NCBI RefSeq assembly: GCF_052118625.1 | Contig: NZ_JBQKGW010000014.1 | Location: 1-64,000, forward strand | Source: Porcincola sp945869225 | Lineage (GTDB): Bacteria; Bacillota; Clostridia; Lachnospirales; Lachnospiraceae | Length of the DNA stretch: 64,000 nucleotides | Direction of reading: 5' to 3' | Shown here: one piece after another, positions 45,183 through 53,074 of the stretch | How the letters are laid out: every line of letters begins with the position of its first letter | Numbering within the stretch: the stretch's first letter is position 1 | Translations under genes and position numbers: made by a program | Notes under the pieces: model-generated | The model's input: the letters and a program-made list of their open reading frames with translations, nothing else | Told to the model about the DNA's origin: nothing | Database searches by the model: none

Positions 45183-46436
45183 ATGAGGGGACTGCGGAAA
45201 GTCCTGACGCCCTTTGCACCCGACCAGTCAGGGGCGGAGTCTGTCCTCTATGAGCTTGGCGGGATCATTGTCATCCTGGATGCCGGCGGCTGTGCCGGGA
45301 ATATCTGCGGGTTCGACGAACCCAGGTGGTCCAGCAGAAAATCAGCGGTCTTCTCAGCAGGGCTGAGGGATATGGACGCCGTGATGGGACGGGACAGGCT
45401 TCTTGTGAAGAAGATCTGCCGGTGTGCAGAGAAGATCGACGCCCGTTTTATCGCGGTGATCGGCACGCCGGTTCCGGCTGTGATCGGAACAGATCTGAGC
45501 GCGGTCAAGCGAATGATCGAGGCACAGATCAGCCTGCCGGTCCTTACGATGGCAACGGATGGCATGCATCTGTACGACCGGGGCGTGCAGCTGGCGTACA
45601 TGGCCCTTCTCAGAGAGCTGGACCGCCGGGGGATGCTTGAAGAACCAGGAAACTCGGACCAGAAACCTGACAGGGCGGCGGGACATGCGAACCAGAATCC
45701 GGACGGGGCAGCGAGAGACATGGAGCGGCAGCCTGACGGGGCGGCGGGACGCATGGAGTCGGCGGCGTTCCCGGATGGAAGAAGAACCAGGCGGGCAGGT
45801 GTCTTTGGCGTCACACCGCTTGATCTGCCGGATGGACAATGCGCGGAGCTGATCCGGCTGGCGCTTCAGGCAGAGGGCTATGACGAGGTGATTTTGTATG
45901 GAGACGGCGTGGCTCTGGAGGATTACAGGCGGGCCGGGGAAAATGACGTCAACATCGCCGCCTCACCGGACGGTTTGGAAGCCGTTCATTTTCTGAATCA
46001 GCGGTTTGGGACGCCGGTTGAGGTGCGTTTTCCGGGTGCGGTGCGCATGCTGGAAAGAGCAGAGCGTGAAAGGTCAGACCGTGAAAAAGCAGACTATAAC
46101 AGACCAGACTGTGAAAGGCCAGAGAGACAAGGAAAGTCCTGCACGCTGATTGTCCAGAGCCAGATTCTGGGATGCTCCATCCGTGAGGCACTCATAAAGC
46201 AGGAGCCTGGACAGAGAATTGTGGTGGCAAGCTGGTTTGAAATGGACCAGGGGCTGATGCAGCCGGGGGATGTCCGCCTGCGGGAGGAAGATGACTTCAC
46301 GCACCTGGTTCAGATGCTTAAGCCAGACAGGATGATCGCAGACCGTGTGATGGAGAGACTGATCCCGGCGTTTGAAGGGACATTTGTTCATCTGCCGCAG
46401 TTTGCCGTCTCCGGAAAGAGCGAGGCAGCCGTCTGA
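45183..46436 (+). CDS. Nitrogenase component-1-like beta subunit (pair 1)
   Basis: A 417-residue protein of the component 1 family. The N-terminal domain aligns by eye with the second beta-like protein of the cluster (LYELGG at 23-28, DAGGC at 33-37, GTPVPAVIGTD near 94-104). Only Cys37 of the three P-cluster-type positions is kept; the others are Phe11 and Ile93. Residues about 152-204 are a low-complexity linker with three imperfect 11-12 residue repeats (NPDGAARDMERQ and similar). A second polar stretch is at about 298-322. AGGGAGGACAAGTAC precedes the ATG. Confidence 0.78.
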   Translation: MRGLRKVLTPFAPDQSGAESVLYELGGIIVILDAGGCAGNICGFDEPRWSSRKSAVFSAGLRDMDAVMGRDRLLVKKICRCAEKIDARFIAVIGTPVPAVIGTDLSAVKRMIEAQISLPVLTMATDGMHLYDRGVQLAYMALLRELDRRGMLEEPGNSDQKPDRAAGHANQNPDGAARDMERQPDGAAGRMESAAFPDGRRTRRAGVFGVTPLDLPDGQCAELIRLALQAEGYDEVILYGDGVALEDYRRAGENDVNIAASPDGLEAVHFLNQRFGTPVEVRFPGAVRMLERAERERSDREKADYNRPDCERPERQGKSCTLIVQSQILGCSIREALIKQEPGQRIVVASWFEMDQGLMQPGDVRLREEDDFTHLVQMLKPDRMIADRVMERLIPAFEGTFVHLPQFAVSGKSEAAV

Positions 46437-46579
46437 AGTTGATCCGCCGGCGCCGTCAGCCCGACCGCAGGGGGCGGACAAGAGGCCGGTGGCCGGGCTG
46501 AAACAGGCAGGGCTGAACAAAACAAACAGAGGCGAGAGAACCAAACTGCAGCAGGAAGGCTGGATGGACAGGCACAGGG

Positions 46580-49015
46580 ATGGAGAAGACCGAGAGAAGA
46601 CAGATCAGAGTATACGGAATCGTTCAGGGGGTTGGGTTTCGGCCTGCCGTTGACCGCCATGCTCATGCGCTTGGAATCCGGGGGACGGTGGCCAACCGGG
46701 GAAGCTTTGTGGAAATCAACGCGGAGGGTGTGCCCTCTGTTCTCGATGAATTTGAGAAGCGTGTGAAAGAACAGCCGCCGGAGCGGGCGGTCATCCTGAA
46801 AATGGATGTGAAGCTGCTGGAACAAAGCCCTGCCGCCGGATTCGGGGACATAGCGGGACAGAGCCAGGGGTCGGATGGCTTCCGGATCGTCGAGAGTGAG
46901 AAAACCTCTGGGGAGATTTTCATATCGCCGGACATTGCCATCTGTGATACCTGCAAGGCGGAACTCTTTGACAAAAACAGCAGGCGGTATCTTCACCCTT
47001 TCATCAACTGTACATGCTGCGGGCCGCGTTTCTCGCTTCTGGAGGTGCTTCCCTATGACCGGGAACGCACATCGATGAAAAAGTTTCCGATGTGCCCGCA
47101 GTGCCGCCGGGAATACTTTGACCCAAAGTCACGTTTCTATGATGCACAGCCGGTCTGCTGCAACGACTGTGGACCGCAGGTGTATCTGATCGAGCGAGCA
47201 GGAGAGACTGACAGGAGGATTTCTGTCCGAGGCGCCGCGGCCATCAGCCGGGCACGGCAGATTCTGGTGCAGGGCGGAATCATTGCTGTGAAGGGAATTG
47301 GCGGCTTTCATCTCGCATGCAATGCAGCAGACGAGGATGCGGTGACGCGCCTCAGAAGGCTGAAGAGACGGCCGATGAAACCGTTTGCCGTCATGGCGAG
47401 AGATGAGGCGGTTTGCAGGCGGGAGTGTGAAGTTTCCCCTGAGCAGCACCAGATTCTGACAGGTCATCAGAAACCGATCCTTCTACTTCCAAAGAAGGCA
47501 GGAGGCCGGATCTGCAGCGCTGTGGCACCGGACATCCCGACCATCGGCATGATGCTTCCGTATGCGCCGATTCAGCTTCTGCTTTTCACCTATGAGGACG
47601 CCTGGCAGGAACGAATGCCGGATGTGCTCGTCATGACGAGCGGCAATGCATCCGGCGCGCCGATTGCCTCAAACGATGCGGAGGCACTGGATGAGATCGC
47701 AGGCTTCTGCGACGCCATTCTGTCCAACAACCGGGACATCCGGATCCGGACGGACGATTCGGTCATGGATTTTTACGACCATGCGCCGTATATGATTCGC
47801 CGTTCAAGAGGATACGCGCCGCTCCCATTTCTGGTGAGCCGGCCGTATCAGGGACAGGTGCTCGGGATTGGCGGAGAGCTGAAGAACACGTTCTGTCTTG
47901 GAAAGGATCAGATTTTCTACCCGTCTGCCTATGTCGGAGATCTGGCGGACCTGCGGACGGTGAAGGCGCTTGAGGACGCGGTCAAAAAGACAGAGACGCT
48001 TCTGGAAATGAAGCCGCAGGTCATCGCGGCGGATCTTCACCCGAAGTATAACTCGACCCTGGTGGCGGAGAAGCTGGCGGAGGAGCGCGGGATTCCGCTT
48101 CTGCGCGTGCAGCATCACTATGCACATGTGCTCTCCTGCATGGCCGAAAATGACTATCTGGAGCCTGTCATCGGTGTTTCATTTGACGGAACCGGATTCG
48201 GGACGGATGGTACCATCTGGGGCGGCGAGTTCCTGCTGTCGGATATCGGACACTTTGAGCGGGGCGGTCACATCGCGCCGTTCTGGCAGATCGGCGGCGA
48301 CACGGCGGCAAGGGAAGGCTGGCGGATTGCGGTATCCATGCTGCAACAGATCTTCGGCGCCGGGGCAGATGACCTCATCCGCCGCCTCGGGCTGTGTGAC
48401 GAAATGGCAGCAGGCGCCTTGAAGGTACTCTTTACCCGGAAAATCAACGCGGTACAGTCTACCAGTGCGGGCAGGCTGTTTGATGCCGTCAGCGCAATCC
48501 TGGGAATCCGGCGGGCATCCACATATGAGGGGGAGGCAGCCACGGCGCTGATGTACAGCGCCATGCGGGGGAGAGCGCATGCAGCCGGCAGCCTGGCTTC
48601 TCTACCGGGGCTCTGCAGGGACAGAGACAGTCTGGCGCATAGCCGGCAGGCAGTAGAAGCGGGTGGACAGCCGCAGCCGGATGTCCTGCCGACTGATTCA
48701 CTCGTGCGGGCGCTTGTCCTGGCAAAGCTGGACGGAGCCGGAAGCGAAGAACTGGCATATGAATTCCACAGGGGGCTGGCACAGATGATTGTGCGGGAAA
48801 CAGTTTCGCTCAGCGAAAGAACGGGCGTGAAGACGGCGGCTCTGACAGGGGGCGTTTTCCAGAACCGGCTCCTTCTGGAGCTTGTGGAGAAAGGGCTTCA
48901 GGCAGAAAAGATTCAGGTGCTGCGCCACCATCTGGTTCCCCCGAATGACGGCGGCATCGCGCTGGGACAGGCACTCTATGCGATGGCGGCGCTGGGACAG
49001 GAAAACGGCGTGTAG
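46580..49015 (+). CDS. hypF: Carbamoyltransferase HypF
   Basis: An 811-residue enzyme that uses carbamoyl phosphate and ATP to make carbamoyl-AMP and passes the carbamoyl group to HypE, the source of cyanide ligands for [NiFe]-hydrogenase. Domains in order: acylphosphatase (YGIVQGVGFRPAVDRHAHAL, 13-32), two zinc-finger motifs (CDTCKAE...CTCCGP and CPQCRRE...CCNDCGP, about 115-205), YrdC-like (GIIAVKGIGGFHLACNAADE), and a Kae1-like C-terminal domain (GVSFDGTGFGTDGTIWGGEF near 533). Length and motifs are complete. No [NiFe]-hydrogenase gene is in the window. Confidence 0.95.
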   Translation: MEKTERRQIRVYGIVQGVGFRPAVDRHAHALGIRGTVANRGSFVEINAEGVPSVLDEFEKRVKEQPPERAVILKMDVKLLEQSPAAGFGDIAGQSQGSDGFRIVESEKTSGEIFISPDIAICDTCKAELFDKNSRRYLHPFINCTCCGPRFSLLEVLPYDRERTSMKKFPMCPQCRREYFDPKSRFYDAQPVCCNDCGPQVYLIERAGETDRRISVRGAAAISRARQILVQGGIIAVKGIGGFHLACNAADEDAVTRLRRLKRRPMKPFAVMARDEAVCRRECEVSPEQHQILTGHQKPILLLPKKAGGRICSAVAPDIPTIGMMLPYAPIQLLLFTYEDAWQERMPDVLVMTSGNASGAPIASNDAEALDEIAGFCDAILSNNRDIRIRTDDSVMDFYDHAPYMIRRSRGYAPLPFLVSRPYQGQVLGIGGELKNTFCLGKDQIFYPSAYVGDLADLRTVKALEDAVKKTETLLEMKPQVIAADLHPKYNSTLVAEKLAEERGIPLLRVQHHYAHVLSCMAENDYLEPVIGVSFDGTGFGTDGTIWGGEFLLSDIGHFERGGHIAPFWQIGGDTAAREGWRIAVSMLQQIFGAGADDLIRRLGLCDEMAAGALKVLFTRKINAVQSTSAGRLFDAVSAILGIRRASTYEGEAATALMYSAMRGRAHAAGSLASLPGLCRDRDSLAHSRQAVEAGGQPQPDVLPTDSLVRALVLAKLDGAGSEELAYEFHRGLAQMIVRETVSLSERTGVKTAALTGGVFQNRLLLELVEKGLQAEKIQVLRHHLVPPNDGGIALGQALYAMAALGQENGV

Positions 49016-49073
49016 CCGCCTGCTTAGCAGCGATCATAACATAGCTGGAGACAACAGGAAGGAAGAGAAAGAG

Positions 49074-49280
49074 ATGTGTGTAGGGTTATCGGCAAAGGTT
49101 GTCAGTGTGAAGGATGATGTGGCGATTGTGGATGCCAGTGGTGCCAGACGAAAAGTCTCAGCGGCATTGCTTTCGGATCTGGAACCGGGCGACTTTGTGA
49201 TGGTGCATGCGGGGACGGCGATCGCGAAGATTACGGACGATGACGAGGAAGAATCGGGGGCACTGCTCGACTTACTGTGA
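49074..49280 (+). CDS. hypC: Hydrogenase maturation chaperone HypC
   Basis: A 68-residue small chaperone that, with HypD, holds the iron on which the Fe(CN)2CO group is built and normally delivers it to the hydrogenase large subunit. It has the obligatory N-terminal Cys2 (MCVGLSAKVV), a beta-barrel core and the DLEPGDFVMVHAGTAIAKI motif. GAAGGAAGAGAAAGAG lies upstream. The tail is acidic (DDDEEESGALLDLL). Its presence next to hypD fits, but its usual hydrogenase client is missing here. Confidence 0.9.
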   Translation: MCVGLSAKVVSVKDDVAIVDASGARRKVSAALLSDLEPGDFVMVHAGTAIAKITDDDEEESGALLDLL

Positions 49281-49311
49281 GCGTACCACGTCGTATGACA
49301 GGGAGGAAGCT

Positions 49312-50361
49312 GTGAACCAGACGATTGAGCGGGCAAAGGAAATTCTGACACGGTACGACGGGCCGCACTGCCGGATCATGGAGGTCTGCGGAACCCATAC
49401 CCATGAGATTTTCCGGCAGGGAATCCGCCGGATTCTGCCCGAACAGATTGAATTGATATCCGGACCGGGATGCCCTGTCTGTGTGACACCAGTAGGCTTC
49501 ATCGATGAAGCCATCTGGCTGGCGCTTGAGAAGGGTGTGACGGTCTGTACATTTGGCGACCTCGTCCGGGTGCCGGGTACAGAAGCTTCGCTTCAAACCG
49601 CGAGGGGGAAAGGCGCAGCCGTCAAGGTGGTCTACACACCACTCGATGCAGAGCGGTACGCTGCAGAGCACCCTGATAAGCAGGTTGTGTTTCTGTCGGT
49701 TGGTTTTGAGACGACAACGCCGTCTGCCTGTCTGGCGGTCCGGAAGGCACAGCAGGACGGGATCCGGAATTTTTCACTTCTGACGGCCAATAAGACAATG
49801 CCCGGTGCCTATGAGGCGATGAAGGACTCCACCGATCTGTTTCTGTATCCGGGACATGTCCATGCCATTACCGGAACCGGAATCTGTGAAAAGCTGGCAG
49901 AGGAAGGCGTGAGCGGCGTCTGTGCCGGGTTCACGGCGAGCGAACTGCTGGCCGCGCTGGCGGTGGCGGTTACCCGTTATCAGGAAGGAAAACCGTTCTT
50001 TGTGAACTGCTATCCGAGGGTCGTCCGGCCGGAGGGAAGTCCGAAGGCACAGTCGCTTGTGGCGGCGATGATGGAGCCGTGCGATGAGGAATGGCGGGGA
50101 ATCGGCGTCATTCCAGGCTCCGGCATGAGACTGAAGGAGTCCTGTCAGATGTATGACGCAAGAGTCAGGTTCCGGGTTCCGGAGATGGCAGGCCGTGCGA
50201 ACCCGGCCTGCCGGTGCGGGCAGGTGCTGAAGGGTGAACTTCTTCCGCCCCAGTGCAAGGTGTTCGGGAAAGCCTGCACACCGGAGCACCCGGTCGGCGC
50301 CTGCATGGTATCGTCGGAAGGCGCCTGCTCCGCCTGGTATCTGTATGGGCAGAATCTGTGA
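49312..50361 (+). CDS. hypD: Hydrogenase maturation factor HypD
   Basis: A 349-residue iron-sulfur scaffold where cyanide and CO are attached to iron. The conserved cysteine motifs are EVCGTHTHEI near 24-33, GPGCPVCVTP at 51-60, the GFETTTPS loop near 126, and the C-terminal cysteines of the [4Fe-4S] cluster (NPACRCGQVLKGELLPPQCK and GKACTPEHPVGACMVSSEGA). The start is GTG 49312, five bases after GGGAGG; an upstream in-frame ATG overlaps hypC. All functional residues I know of are present. Confidence 0.94.
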   Translation: MNQTIERAKEILTRYDGPHCRIMEVCGTHTHEIFRQGIRRILPEQIELISGPGCPVCVTPVGFIDEAIWLALEKGVTVCTFGDLVRVPGTEASLQTARGKGAAVKVVYTPLDAERYAAEHPDKQVVFLSVGFETTTPSACLAVRKAQQDGIRNFSLLTANKTMPGAYEAMKDSTDLFLYPGHVHAITGTGICEKLAEEGVSGVCAGFTASELLAALAVAVTRYQEGKPFFVNCYPRVVRPEGSPKAQSLVAAMMEPCDEEWRGIGVIPGSGMRLKESCQMYDARVRFRVPEMAGRANPACRCGQVLKGELLPPQCKVFGKACTPEHPVGACMVSSEGACSAWYLYGQNL

Positions 50362-50392
50362 AAAACCGAATCTTCGGATGAAGGGAGCAAGT

Positions 50393-51397
50393 ATGACAGA
50401 TACGATCACGATGGCGCACGGCGCCGGTGGGAAACAGACATCGGAGCTGATTCACGGCATCTTTGAAAAGCACCTTGGCAATGAATATTTCACGGCAGAC
50501 GATGCGGCTGTGCTGCCGCCAGTCTGCGGCCGCCTTGCAATGACAACGGACGGTTTCATCGTGTCGCCGCAGTTTTTCCCCGGCGGGAACATCGGAAAGC
50601 TCAGCATCTGCGGCACGGTCAACGATCTCTCCTGCATGGGGGCCCGTCCGCTGTACATGACCTGTGCCTTTGTGATTGAAGAAGGGTTCCGGATTGACGA
50701 GCTGGATCAGATTGCGGCAGCAATGGCAAAGACAGCCGGTGAGGCAGGCGTCCGGCTGGTGGCGGGAGATACGAAGGTCGCCGGAAAGGGACAGTGCGGC
50801 GGTGTCTTCATCACGACAACCGGCGTCGGGGAAATTGTGGAAGGTGTACGGATGTCCGGCGCCTGCGCCAGACCAGGGGATGCCGTGATTGTGACAGGGG
50901 ATATCGGCCGCCATGGGACAGCGATCCTGCTGGCGCGGGATGATTACGGCATAGAGGCAGAGGTGACAAGCGACTGTGCTCCGCTCTGGAAACCGGTCGA
51001 GGCTGTTTTGTCATCTGGTCTCAGACCGCATGTCATTCGTGATGCGACCAGAGGCGGTGTCGGGACTGTGCTCTACGAGATCGCGGCAGAGTCGGGTGTC
51101 GGTATCCGGCTGGAGACCGAGAAGATCCCGGTTCAGCCGGCTGTCCGGGGTGTGACAGGCATGCTGGGGCTGGAGCCGCTCTACCTTGCCTGTGAGGGGC
51201 GGCTTGTGATTATCTGCCCACAGGAAGAGACCGGAAGATTGATGGAAATTCTTCACGGCCAGACCTGCACCGAGGGAGCTGCTGTGATCGGCTGTATCAC
51301 GGCGGAGAACAAAGGACGGGTCGTCATGACGACCCAGATCGGGGCACAGACCCTGCTGCCGGAGCCGGGAAATGAGCTTCTCCCCCGGATCTGCTGA
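50393..51397 (+). CDS. hypE: Hydrogenase maturation factor HypE
   Basis: A 334-residue PurM-like ATPase that dehydrates the carbamoyl group on its C-terminal Cys to a thiocyanate, the cyanide donor to HypCD. The N-terminus MAHGAGGKQTSELIHGIF and the ATP motif ATRGGVGTVLYEIAAESG near 219-236 are typical. The protein ends in PRIC, so the essential terminal Cys is present and no extra tail blocks it. GAAGGGAGC precedes the ATG. With hypF, hypC and hypD it makes the complete Fe(CN)2CO branch; hypA and hypB for nickel are absent. Confidence 0.95.
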   Translation: MTDTITMAHGAGGKQTSELIHGIFEKHLGNEYFTADDAAVLPPVCGRLAMTTDGFIVSPQFFPGGNIGKLSICGTVNDLSCMGARPLYMTCAFVIEEGFRIDELDQIAAAMAKTAGEAGVRLVAGDTKVAGKGQCGGVFITTTGVGEIVEGVRMSGACARPGDAVIVTGDIGRHGTAILLARDDYGIEAEVTSDCAPLWKPVEAVLSSGLRPHVIRDATRGGVGTVLYEIAAESGVGIRLETEKIPVQPAVRGVTGMLGLEPLYLACEGRLVIICPQEETGRLMEILHGQTCTEGAAVIGCITAENKGRVVMTTQIGAQTLLPEPGNELLPRIC

Positions 51398-51484
51398 ATG
51401 GCGGGGTATTGAAGGCGGGATGATGGAGAGTTTCTCCGGTATCCTTGACTTCGAACCTGACAGAAATGGCGGGGTATTGAAGGC
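51397..51484. repeat. Exact 20-base direct repeat downstream of hypE
   Basis: The unit AATGGCGGGGTATTGAAGGC lies at 51397-51416 and again at 51465-51484, a 68-base period, with similarity continuing for about ten more bases after each copy. It occupies the 159-base gap between hypE and the second alpha-like gene, the largest gap within the cluster. Function unknown; a recombination scar or regulator site is possible. Confidence 0.6.
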
Positions 51485-51556
51485 ATGATAATGGGGAGAG
51501 CAGAGCCCCGGGACAGACGAACCGTAAAGCAGAAGGAAGCAGGAAGGAGGGACAGG

Positions 51557-53074
51557 ATGCTGACCAGAATCGGACCGCAGGAAGAGCAGGTATGCTGCCA
51601 AAAGTCAGGCTGCGGAAATCCGGAGCGTCCGGCTCACTGCACATCTGAGGCACTGGTGCGGATCGGCGATGCCTGCTTCCCGAGACCGTTCCCATGGAGG
51701 CTGGAATACAACTGCCCGGTTCATGAGAACTGGAACATTGTCCACACCGGCATGCTGATCCCACAGACGCGCCAGATCTATGTCTGCTCGCAGAACTGCC
51801 TGCGGGGCGTCATCATGACAGCCGGGGAGATGGACTGTGCGGGCCGCATTTCCTCGGTGATGCCGACAGAGCGGGAAGTCGTCGGCGGAAGGCTTGAGAA
51901 AGTCACGATTGAGGGGACAAGCGATCTGATAGACCGCCTGCAGGAGCGGCCAAGAGCAGTGGAACTGTTTCTGGTCTGTATGCATCATCTGTGCGGAGCC
52001 GATGAACGGTACATTCTGAAGGAGCTTCGAAGAAGGTTTCCGGATATTGACTTCATGGGCTGCTGGATGGACCCGATCATGCAGAAGGTGTCACTGACGC
52101 CGGAGCAGAAACAGAGAAAAAGCATGATGGCGGTGATTCCGAAGAGGCCGGTGAACCGCCGGTCTGTCAGTGTTTTCGGGGACAACCTTCGCCTTCCGCA
52201 GACATCCGACCTCACCAGGGTGCTGGGAAGGCTAGGCATCCATGTGCGGCAGGTCATGGACTGCAGAGACTATGATGCCTACCTGGATATGGGGGACAGC
52301 TTTCTCTATCTCACCCGCTCGCCGTTGTCTGTCTACGGCCTTCGGGCGCTTGCCGAAAAAAACGAACGTCCGTATCTCTACATCCCTCCTGTGGCACTGG
52401 ATGGCCAGATAAAGGAAGCCCTCCAGAGTCTGTTGACGGCAGCCGGACAGTCAGGCGAGGCGATGGATGAGAAGCTTTTTGCATTTCTGGAACAGGAGAA
52501 GGCGTCCGCCAGACAGGCCTTCGCCCAGGCCAGGGCTGTGATCGGAAATACGGAGGTGTGGCTGGACTATCTTGCATGTCCGCGTCCGCTGAGCATGGCG
52601 AGGCGGCTGCTGGAGGAGGGGTTCCGGGTGACAAGAGTCTGCCTCGACAGCATCAGCCCGGAGGAACAGGCGGATTTTGAATGGCTGAAAGTGCAGGCAC
52701 CGGACCTTCTGCTGCAGTCAACCAGCCATGTCGAGGCCAGGCAGAGAGCACGCATTGCGCCAGATATGCAGCAGGGAAAGCCGGAAGAATGCCGCATTCT
52801 GGCGCTCGGACCCAAGGCTGCTTTCTTCGCTGGTACGCCTTTCTTTGTGAACTGGATCGAATATGACGGGAACTGGGGCTATGATGGCCTGAGAAAACTT
52901 GCATCGGCAGTGATCGATGCATATCAAAGGCCGAAGGACCTGCGCGATACGGTTCAGCGGAAGGGGCTCGGCCTGCCGTCGCTCCCGGGAAGGGAGGAGG
53001 ACAGAGACCATGTCTGTGCGCCTTCTTCCTCGGACATAACTGCTTCCGCCAAAGGGAGGGGAGGAGTCCGATGA
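51557..53074 (+). CDS. Nitrogenase component-1-like alpha subunit (pair 2)
   Basis: A 505-residue component 1 family protein, divergent from pair 1. Its N-terminus is very Cys-rich (13, 14, 19, 28, 40, 53). Cluster-type cysteines occur in EYNCPVHENWN (53), YVCSQNCLRG (77, 81) and VCMHHLCGADE (141, 146), parallel to the first alpha subunit's GCCG and CITC motifs. AGGAGG six bases before ATG 51557 fixes the start. The C-terminal 45 residues are polar and probably flexible. It overlaps its beta partner by four bases (ATGA). Whether this pair is the catalyst or a NifEN-like assembly scaffold cannot be told. Confidence 0.8.
   Translation: MLTRIGPQEEQVCCQKSGCGNPERPAHCTSEALVRIGDACFPRPFPWRLEYNCPVHENWNIVHTGMLIPQTRQIYVCSQNCLRGVIMTAGEMDCAGRISSVMPTEREVVGGRLEKVTIEGTSDLIDRLQERPRAVELFLVCMHHLCGADERYILKELRRRFPDIDFMGCWMDPIMQKVSLTPEQKQRKSMMAVIPKRPVNRRSVSVFGDNLRLPQTSDLTRVLGRLGIHVRQVMDCRDYDAYLDMGDSFLYLTRSPLSVYGLRALAEKNERPYLYIPPVALDGQIKEALQSLLTAAGQSGEAMDEKLFAFLEQEKASARQAFAQARAVIGNTEVWLDYLACPRPLSMARRLLEEGFRVTRVCLDSISPEEQADFEWLKVQAPDLLLQSTSHVEARQRARIAPDMQQGKPEECRILALGPKAAFFAGTPFFVNWIEYDGNWGYDGLRKLASAVIDAYQRPKDLRDTVQRKGLGLPSLPGREEDRDHVCAPSSSDITASAKGRGGVR

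Noticed and set aside
43700..46436. Calling the genes nifD and nifK of a true nitrogenase
   Set aside because: The FeMo-cofactor Cys region and two beta-subunit P-cluster Cys positions are not conserved and nifB/nifEN are not recognisable, so nif names would mislead.
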